This document shows positions 59,177 through 64,000 of a stretch of 64,000 bases of DNA, in pieces (position 1 is the first letter of the stretch; every line of letters begins with the position of its first letter). Below the pieces are notes generated by a model. The model was not told the origin of the DNA. It saw only the letters and a program-made list of their open reading frames with translations, and made no database searches. The stretch spans positions 1-64,000 of the forward strand of contig JAFQJH010000025.1 in assembly GCA_017415025.1 (NCBI GenBank), read 5' to 3'. The position numbers and the translations under genes were made by a program. Origin of the DNA: Clostridia bacterium. Its GTDB lineage: Bacteria; Bacillota; Clostridia; Oscillospirales; Acutalibacteraceae.

Positions 59177-59919
59177 AGCTTTACAGCCTTGCAGATGTAA
59201 TACGGCTTTGAAAAAATGTACTGTCCGTTTGCCTGCGCTGTTTTCAGATTTTCGATAAACTCATTATATTCTTCCTCGCTCAGGGCTCCTGTGTTTTCCT
59301 TGTAAAGCCAGGCAATATCACAGCTTAAATCATAACCGAAAGTACCTTCCTTGTATTCGGTTTCGACAACATTATGAACGCTTACAGTGCTTTCAAACAA
59401 TTTATTTTGGTTAAAAAAGCCGTACATCCTTCTGCCGATCCAGCTATCGAGGTCGTCCATCCACGGTTGCTTTGTGACAGCATAAGCATGAACGGCTTTT
59501 GAAATAAGCTCTTTATTCTCACCGTTGTATACAACGCTGTCCCAATCGCAGTTGACACAGATTACTGCCCCGCCCGGCTTTAAAATCCTGTAAATCTCAC
59601 TTACAAGAAAGTCCTTATCCGAAACACATTCAAACATATCCTTTGTGAATACAAAATCGAAGGTATTGTCTTCAAATTCAAGCTTTTGCGCACAATTCAT
59701 AACTTTAAGCTTAATCGGCTTTTTATATTTAACTCTTTTAAAGTCTTTGTCATTTATATCAACACCGATAGCTGATTTGATTTTATCGGGAAAAGCCTCC
59801 TGAAAAGCCAAAAGAAAAGAAGCATCGCGGCAGCCAAGGTCTGCAATTACGGCATTATCGGGTAAAGCTGTCTGTTCTGAAATCGCTTTGAATAATGATG
59901 AATATTTATTGTTTTTCAT
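59173..59919 (-). CDS. Class I SAM-dependent methyltransferase
   Basis: 248 residues from the ATG at 59919 (GGAGG 8 nt upstream). SAM-binding VIADLGCRDASFLLAF (about 28-43), acidic end VDINDKDF, and YRILKPGGAVICVNCDW, giving the UbiE/methyltransf_11 type. Not an Erm rRNA methyltransferase. Target unknown. Preceded by a terminator and a poly-Arg leader peptide, an attenuator-like layout, and lies after the proBAC genes on the same strand. Ends overlap the CorA gene's end by 4 nt. Confidence 0.86.
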   Translation of the reverse strand: MKNNKYSSLFKAISEQTALPDNAVIADLGCRDASFLLAFQEAFPDKIKSAIGVDINDKDFKRVKYKKPIKLKVMNCAQKLEFEDNTFDFVFTKDMFECVSDKDFLVSEIYRILKPGGAVICVNCDWDSVVYNGENKELISKAVHAYAVTKQPWMDDLDSWIGRRMYGFFNQNKLFESTVSVHNVVETEYKEGTFGYDLSCDIAWLYKENTGALSEEEYNEFIENLKTAQANGQYIFSKPYYICKAVKL

Positions 59920-59935
59920 TTTAAAATTACCTCCT

Positions 59936-59977
59936 GAAAATAAAAATACTGTCAACAGCTATATGCCGTCAACAGTA
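59936..59977 (-). terminator. Terminator before the methyltransferase gene
   Basis: Minus strand TACTGTTGAC (59968-59977) pairs with GTTGACAGTA (59947-59956), 10 bp with two G-T, followed by TTTTTATTTT and directly by the SD of the methyltransferase gene. Confidence 0.75.
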
Positions 59978-59992
59978 ATAAAAGTTAATTCT

Positions 59993-60105
59993 TTCTTTAT
60001 CACTCTCTCAGGCACACAGCATTTTAAGCCTGTACCTGATTAGGGTTACGATAGTAATCCTAAAGATACAAGCTATCTTCGTCTGCGTCGGATAGTGATA
60101 AAGAA
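59993..60105 (-). promoter_or_regulatory. Attenuator-like leader with 12-bp long-range stem
   Basis: Minus strand TTCTTTATCACT (60094-60105, inside the leader peptide codons) pairs perfectly with AGTGATAAAGAA (59993-60004). Inside the loop are the hairpin TTAGGGTTAC/GTAATCCTAA (60040-60063) and a CAGGC/GCCTG stem. Ribosome movement on the peptide would open the outer stem. Confidence 0.55.
60040..60063 (+). repeat. Hairpin motif shared with 9.3 and 45.2 kb
   Basis: TTAGGGTTAC, GATA loop, GTAATCCTAA: arms complementary with one G-T. Matches ends of the element at 45149-45426 and the motif at 9288-9310. Confidence 0.6.
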
Positions 60106-60108
60106 CAT
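60073..60108 (-). CDS. Putative leader peptide MFFITIRRRRR
   Basis: An 11-codon reading frame, ATG at 60108 to TAG at 60073, with GGAGG 7 nt upstream. It begins just after the proC stop. Five consecutive Arg codons (CGA CGC AGA CGA AGA) close it. The SD and position in front of a terminator suggest a regulatory leader for the downstream methyltransferase gene. Expression is not shown. Confidence 0.5.
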   Translation of the reverse strand: MFFITIRRRRR

Positions 60109-60124
60109 ATTTTTTCCTCCAATA

Positions 60125-60922
60125 TTATTTGCCCAATTCCTTTGTTCTGTTATAAGCAGCGATAACTGCGCTGATAGCCGCACCGCGCATACCCTCGTCC
60201 TCTAGAGCCTTTACACCCATAATTGTTGAGCCGCCCGGAGAGCAAACCTCATCCTTGAGCTTTTCGGGGTGCTTATCGCTTTCGAGTATCATTTTTGCAG
60301 AGCCTGACAGCGTTCCTGCGGCATAAAGAATAGCCTTATCTCTCGGCAGACCGCAGGCAACGGCACCGTCGGCAAGAGCCTGAGCGAACATATAGACAAA
60401 AGCAGGTCCGCAGCCCGAAAGTGCGCTTGCGGCATCAATGTATTTTTCTTCGAGCCAATCAAAAATACCAACCTTACCCATTGACTTTTCAAAAGCCGCT
60501 TTTTGCTCCTCGGAAATATCTTCCGCACAGGCAAGAACAACACCCGCACCGACAGAAACGGGCATATTCGGCATTATTCTGATAACGCTGTCAACACCCG
60601 ACATCCTTTTAATGTCGCTTACAGCAACTCCTGCTGCCATTGAGACTATTACGGGCTTTATTTCTCTTGATTCAAGCACATCCCTGATACCTGCAAAGCA
60701 AGCTGAAAGAACCTGCGGCTTGACACCCATAAAAACAAAATCACATTCAGCGGCAACCGTATTTGCATCAGACGGATGTGCAGATATTTTTTGAGCGAGA
60801 TTATTCATCATTTCCGCATTGAGGTCGGCAAGAAAAATCTCGTTTGACTGCTCTGCCTGTGACACGGCTTTCGCAAGTGCACCGCCCATATTTCCGCAAC
60901 CGATAAAACCGATTTTAGCCAT
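60125..60922 (-). CDS. proC: Pyrroline-5-carboxylate reductase
   Basis: 265 residues; last step of proline synthesis, reducing P5C with NAD(P)H. Rossmann GFIGCGNMGGALA at the N-terminus and the C-terminal P5CR signature, here EVCSPGGSTIMGVKALE (about 230-246). Third gene of proB-proA-proC; ATG 12 nt after proA. Confidence 0.96.
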   Translation of the reverse strand: MAKIGFIGCGNMGGALAKAVSQAEQSNEIFLADLNAEMMNNLAQKISAHPSDANTVAAECDFVFMGVKPQVLSACFAGIRDVLESREIKPVIVSMAAGVAVSDIKRMSGVDSVIRIMPNMPVSVGAGVVLACAEDISEEQKAAFEKSMGKVGIFDWLEEKYIDAASALSGCGPAFVYMFAQALADGAVACGLPRDKAILYAAGTLSGSAKMILESDKHPEKLKDEVCSPGGSTIMGVKALEDEGMRGAAISAVIAAYNRTKELGK

Positions 60923-60934
60923 TTCGACGCCCCC

Positions 60935-62182
60935 TTATCTTATCTGACCGCATCCGCGGATGATGTATTTATACGTTGTAAGCTCGCGAAGTCCCATAGG
61001 ACCGCGTGCGTGAAGCTTCTGTGTTGAAATTCCCATTTCACAGCCGAGACCGAACTCTCCGCCGTCGGTAAAGCGTGTGCTGACATTGACGTAAACCGAT
61101 GAGCTGTCAACATCACGGGTAAAGATTTCCGCAGCCTCTTCACTTGAAGTAACAATCGCCTCGCTGTGGTGTGTTGAGTGCTCCGTGATGTGAGCAACGG
61201 CCTCGTTGACATCCTCAACAACCTTGACGGCAAGTATGTAATCAAGAAATTCAGTATCAAAATCATTTTCGCCCGCAGGTGTTCCGTCGATGAACTCCTG
61301 CGCGGATTTATCAAGTCTTAATTCAACAGGATTTACTGCTCTGTCATCAACGAGAAGCTTTTTGAGCTTCGGCAAAAACTCCGCCGCGATTTTCCTGTTG
61401 ACAAGGCACACCTCTTCGGCATTACAGACAGAAGGTCTGCTTGTTTTTGCGTTTTCGATGATTTTAAGTGCCATTTCGAGATCTGCTGTTTCGTCAACGT
61501 AAATATGGCAGATACCCGTTCCCGTCTGGATGCACGGAACTGTTGCATTCTTAACGCAGGCGTTGATAAGCCCTGCACCGCCGCGAGGAATGAGCAGGTC
61601 AACATAGCCGTTTGCTGTCATAAGCTCATTCGCACTCTGACGGCTTGTATCCTGAACCATATTGATTACAGTTTCATCAATTCCGAGCTTTTTAAGACCC
61701 TTGCGGAGTGCATTGACAACCGCGTTTGCACTTCTGAACGCTTCCTTACCGCCACGCAGAACGCAGACATTACCGCTCTTTAACGCAAGTGCCGCCGCAT
61801 CGGAAGAAACGTTCGGTCGGCTTTCATAAATAATGGCAACAACGCCCATAGGAACTGCTGTTTTTTCGATAACCATTCCGTTTTCGCGCTCAACACGCTC
61901 GAGCACCTTGCCGACGGGGTCGGGAAGCTTTGCAACCTCTCTGATACCGTCTGCCATACCGTCAATACGCTCCTTTGTAAGCGTAAGGCGGTCAATCATA
62001 ACATCGGAGATAACTCCCCTTGCCGCTTCGATATCGGCTTCGTTTTCTTTGAGAATATCATCGGCACATTCCTGCAGAGCATCAGCCATAGCGCAGAGTG
62101 CACTGTTCTTTTTTTCACTTGTAAGGCGCGCAAGAACACTTTTTGCCGCCTTTGCCTGCTTTAAAATCTCAAGTGTAGTCAT
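60935..62182 (-). CDS. proA: Glutamate-5-semialdehyde dehydrogenase (gamma-glutamyl phosphate reductase)
   Basis: 415 residues from the ATG at 62182 (the longer reading overlaps proB by 51 nt). Aldehyde dehydrogenase-like fold; catalytic Cys in [10 protein letters not shown] (about 255), family segment [21 protein letters not shown] (split at 20 here: begins about residue 105) and [20 protein letters not shown] near the C-terminus. Reduces gamma-glutamyl phosphate from ProB. Overlap with proB is nearly start-to-stop. Confidence 0.96.
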   Translation of the reverse strand: MTTLEILKQAKAAKSVLARLTSEKKNSALCAMADALQECADDILKENEADIEAARGVISDVMIDRLTLTKERIDGMADGIREVAKLPDPVGKVLERVERENGMVIEKTAVPMGVVAIIYESRPNVSSDAAALALKSGNVCVLRGGKEAFRSANAVVNALRKGLKKLGIDETVINMVQDTSRQSANELMTANGYVDLLIPRGGAGLINACVKNATVPCIQTGTGICHIYVDETADLEMALKIIENAKTSRPSVCNAEEVCLVNRKIAAEFLPKLKKLLVDDRAVNPVELRLDKSAQEFIDGTPAGENDFDTEFLDYILAVKVVEDVNEAVAHITEHSTHHSEAIVTSSEEAAEIFTRDVDSSSVYVNVSTRFTDGGEFGLGCEMGISTQKLHARGPMGLRELTTYKYIIRGCGQIR

Positions 62183-62183
62183 C

Positions 62184-62957
62184 TTACACACCGACCTTTT
62201 TGATAAATCTTGTTCCGACGGATTTTCCGTCAACTATATCGTAGAGAACATACGGGTTTTCACCGTTTGCAATTACCATATCACAGCCCTTTGAGGTGCT
62301 GATTTCTGCGGCGCGGATTTTTGTTTTCATACCGCCCGTGCCGAGAGTTGAACCTTCTCCGCCTGCAAGTGCACGGATTTCATCAGTAATCTCGGAAACA
62401 ACTGAAATTAAGGTTGCATCGGAATTCTTATGCGGGTCGCAGGTGAAAAGACCGTCAATATCCGAAAGCAGGACAAGCAAATCCGCCTTGACACTCACGG
62501 CTACCATTGCCGAAAGCGTATCGTTATCACCGACCTTGATTTCGTCTGTTGAAACGGTATCGTTCTCATTGATAATCGGAAGCGCCTTGAATTCAAGAAG
62601 CTTGTTCATTGTATTTATAAAGTTATTGTACCTGTCCTTATGGTCGAAGTCATCACCCGTCATAAGAAGCTGTGCAACGGTGTGGTTGTATTCGGAGAAA
62701 AGCTTATCGTAGGTATACATAAGCTCGCACTGACCGACCGCGGCAGCCGCCTGTTTGCCTGCGATATCAGTCGGCTTGCTCTTTAACTGAAGCTTGCCGG
62801 CGCCCATACCGATAGCACCCGAAGAGACAAGTATAACATCGTTGCCCGCGTTTTTCAGGTCACTTAAAACCTTGCAGAGCTCTTCAACCCTGCGGATATT
62901 GAGAAGTCCTCCCGCGTGAGCAAGAGTAGACGTTCCGACTTTAACTACAATTCTCAT
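62184..62957 (-). CDS. proB: Glutamate 5-kinase, short form
   Basis: 257 residues; phosphorylates glutamate to gamma-glutamyl phosphate, the first proline step. Amino acid kinase fold: [14 protein letters not shown] start, [30 protein letters not shown] and [13 protein letters not shown]. The C-terminal PUA domain of the E. coli enzyme (about 367 residues) is absent. Order proB-proA-proC on one strand makes a complete glutamate-to-proline operon. Confidence 0.95.
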   Translation of the reverse strand: MRIVVKVGTSTLAHAGGLLNIRRVEELCKVLSDLKNAGNDVILVSSGAIGMGAGKLQLKSKPTDIAGKQAAAAVGQCELMYTYDKLFSEYNHTVAQLLMTGDDFDHKDRYNNFINTMNKLLEFKALPIINENDTVSTDEIKVGDNDTLSAMVAVSVKADLLVLLSDIDGLFTCDPHKNSDATLISVVSEITDEIRALAGGEGSTLGTGGMKTKIRAAEISTSKGCDMVIANGENPYVLYDIVDGKSVGTRFIKKVGV

Positions 62958-62970
62958 TTCATATTCCTCA

Positions 62971-63774
62971 TCATTCTAATATTTTCAATGCGTTTTTATA
63001 AAATATCTTATCTTCCTCTTCCTTTTCAAGTCCTAAGCTTAAGAGGAAATCATATTCCTTTTTCGGCTCCTGCCAGGGAGAATCACTGCCGAAGAGGATT
63101 TTATCTGCACCGTGACTGCGTATAATCCGCTTGCACTGTTCGGGAGAAATAAACTTTGAAATAAAGGCAGTATCAAAATTTACAGGCGTGCCGACAAGGT
63201 GCTTTTCAACCTCATCCCAATTGACAAAAGCTCCGAGGTGGGCGGCAATGATATACTTTCCCGAAACGTAATCAAGAACGTTTTTGAGTCTGTCAGGCTG
63301 ACAATGAGCCGGAGGCGGCTGGCCGTAGTCAAAGCCTGCGTGCAGGGTGACGTAAAGTCCTAAATCCTCACATTTTTTAAGGATATCCAACGACCTTTTA
63401 CTGTCAACATAGAAGGACTGATATTCGGGATGAAGCTTAATTCCCTTAAAACCGTCCTCTGCGAGCTGTTCAAGCACTGCCTCCCAATCATCCTGTTCGG
63501 GATGAAGTGAGCCGAAGGACGCTATCCTGTCGCTTCTGATGCTTTTTGCAAAGCTGTTGATATTTTCGGTCTGTGTCGGCTTTGTTGCAATCGGCAGAAT
63601 TAAGGAAATATCAACGCCGTTATCATCCATTGATTTTAAAATTCCGTTAAGAGTGCCGTCGGTATAGTGCGGATAACGGACGCCCTGATATTTAACAATG
63701 CTGTCGCTCAACGACTTGAGCGCGCCCGCGGCAATTCTGTCGGGGAAAATGTGGCTGTGAAAATCTATTAACAT
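62971..63774 (-). CDS. Amidohydrolase-family metal-dependent hydrolase
   Basis: 267 residues, amidohydro_2 type TIM barrel. LIDFHSHIFPDR (2-13) holds the H-x-H metal motif, GFKGIKLHPEYQ, TLHAGFDYG and LFGSDSPWQEP complete the site. Related to 2-amino-3-carboxymuconate-6-semialdehyde decarboxylase-like hydrolases; substrate unknown. 13 nt upstream of proB on the same strand and so likely first in that operon. Confidence 0.87.
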   Translation of the reverse strand: MLIDFHSHIFPDRIAAGALKSLSDSIVKYQGVRYPHYTDGTLNGILKSMDDNGVDISLILPIATKPTQTENINSFAKSIRSDRIASFGSLHPEQDDWEAVLEQLAEDGFKGIKLHPEYQSFYVDSKRSLDILKKCEDLGLYVTLHAGFDYGQPPPAHCQPDRLKNVLDYVSGKYIIAAHLGAFVNWDEVEKHLVGTPVNFDTAFISKFISPEQCKRIIRSHGADKILFGSDSPWQEPKKEYDFLLSLGLEKEEEDKIFYKNALKILE

Positions 63775-63874
63775 TATCTGACCTTCTAATCCTTGCTTAT
63801 TTCTATAATAGTATTAACACAATTATTCAATTTGATTAAAGGTTAGTGTAACACAAAATGTATAAATATGCAAG

Positions 63875-63915
63875 AAATGAACTGTAAAAAAACGAAGTTT
63901 TACAGTTCATTTTTA
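63875..63915. terminator. Hairpin near the right edge, probable terminator
   Basis: TGAACTGTAAAA (63878-63889) pairs with TTTTACAGTTCA (63898-63909), A-run before and ATTTTT after. It could end a gene beyond the window. A second hairpin CCAAAACAAAG/CTTTGTTTTGG follows at about 63953-63980. Confidence 0.6.
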
Positions 63916-64000
63916 GGGGCTAGGAAAAAAAGCGCAGAATGAACAAACTGAGCCAAAACAAAGCTTTTACTTTGTTTTGGATACCCGAAGGCGTACAAAG

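Noticed and set aside
59936-60120. Erm-type macrolide leader before a 23S rRNA methyltransferase
   Set aside because: The downstream methyltransferase is of the UbiE/methyltransf_11 type and not an Erm family rRNA adenine methylase, and the leader lacks the IFVI motif.
1-64000. CRISPR array, prophage, integrase or transposase gene
   Set aside because: No regularly spaced direct repeats and no recognisable phage, recombinase or transposase protein were found on either strand.

Overview
The window comes from a spore-forming, low-to-mid GC Gram-positive bacterium of the Clostridia. Sporulation genes (spo0A-spoIVB, a SpoIID-like gene, bofA), Bacillus-like housekeeping synteny (darA-holB-ricT, trmN6-rsmI, the DUF2508-bofA pair), clean sigma-A type promoters and strong SD sequences point there. 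Dispersed GC-rich palindromic repeats near 14.2 and 16.3-16.8 kb resemble those of gut Oscillospirales (Ruminococcaceae-like). That family-level placement is inference.

Layout. 0-9.2 kb, mostly minus strand: XRE regulator, CDP-alcohol phosphatidyltransferase, tRNA-Leu(GAG), spo0A, spoIVB, secreted lipase, PPC-domain protein, acyl carrier protein with acyltransferase, RluA-type pseudouridine synthase, a membrane-anchored HTH-like protein and an ArsC/Spx-like protein. 9.3-14.0 kb, plus: CCA-adding enzyme, a second identical tRNA-Leu(GAG), SGNH hydrolase, CapA-like protein, aminotransferase. 14.0-17.0 kb: repeat-rich island around a two-repeat secreted protein preceded by a strongly structured leader RNA. 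17-23 kb: ChbG-like deacetylase, PAP2 phosphatase, and a PHP-MFS-GH127 carbohydrate cluster. 23.1-32.5 kb, minus: one long co-directional run with hexuronate catabolism (epimerase/dehydrogenase fusion, second dehydrogenase, uxuA, uxuB-type SDR, kdgK, kdgA) continuing without a visible terminator into obg, mini-RNase III and yitT.

32.7-36.4 kb, minus: unknown membrane protein, rsmI, trmN6-like gene, a short inverted-repeat element, a small 2[4Fe-4S] ferredoxin and a spoIID-like gene. 36.5-43.3 kb, plus: citrate synthase, unknown membrane protein, AEC transporter, QueG-like protein, c-di-AMP receptor, DNA polymerase III delta', RicT and a PD-(D/E)XK-like protein. 43.3-47.6 kb: flavoprotein, DUF2508, BofA, a second inverted-repeat element, metallophosphoesterase, thyA, folA. 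47.7-52.3 kb, minus: two glycosyltransferases, a histidine phosphatase and an unknown 540-residue membrane protein. 52.4-55.2 kb: metG-tatD. 55.2-59.2 kb: DUF4364, PHP hydrolase, DUF378, metallophosphoesterase, CorA-like transporter. 59.2-63.8 kb, minus: amidohydrolase, proB-proA-proC, a poly-arginine leader peptide with attenuator-like structure, then a methyltransferase.

No CRISPR array, rRNA, prophage, integrase or transposase gene was seen. The most unusual elements are regulatory or non-coding: the folded leader at 16.0-16.2 kb, the poly-Arg leader/terminator at 59.9-60.1 kb, an inverted-repeat element with outward promoter-like ends at 34.9-35.1 kb, and a small family of hairpin motifs shared by three loci.
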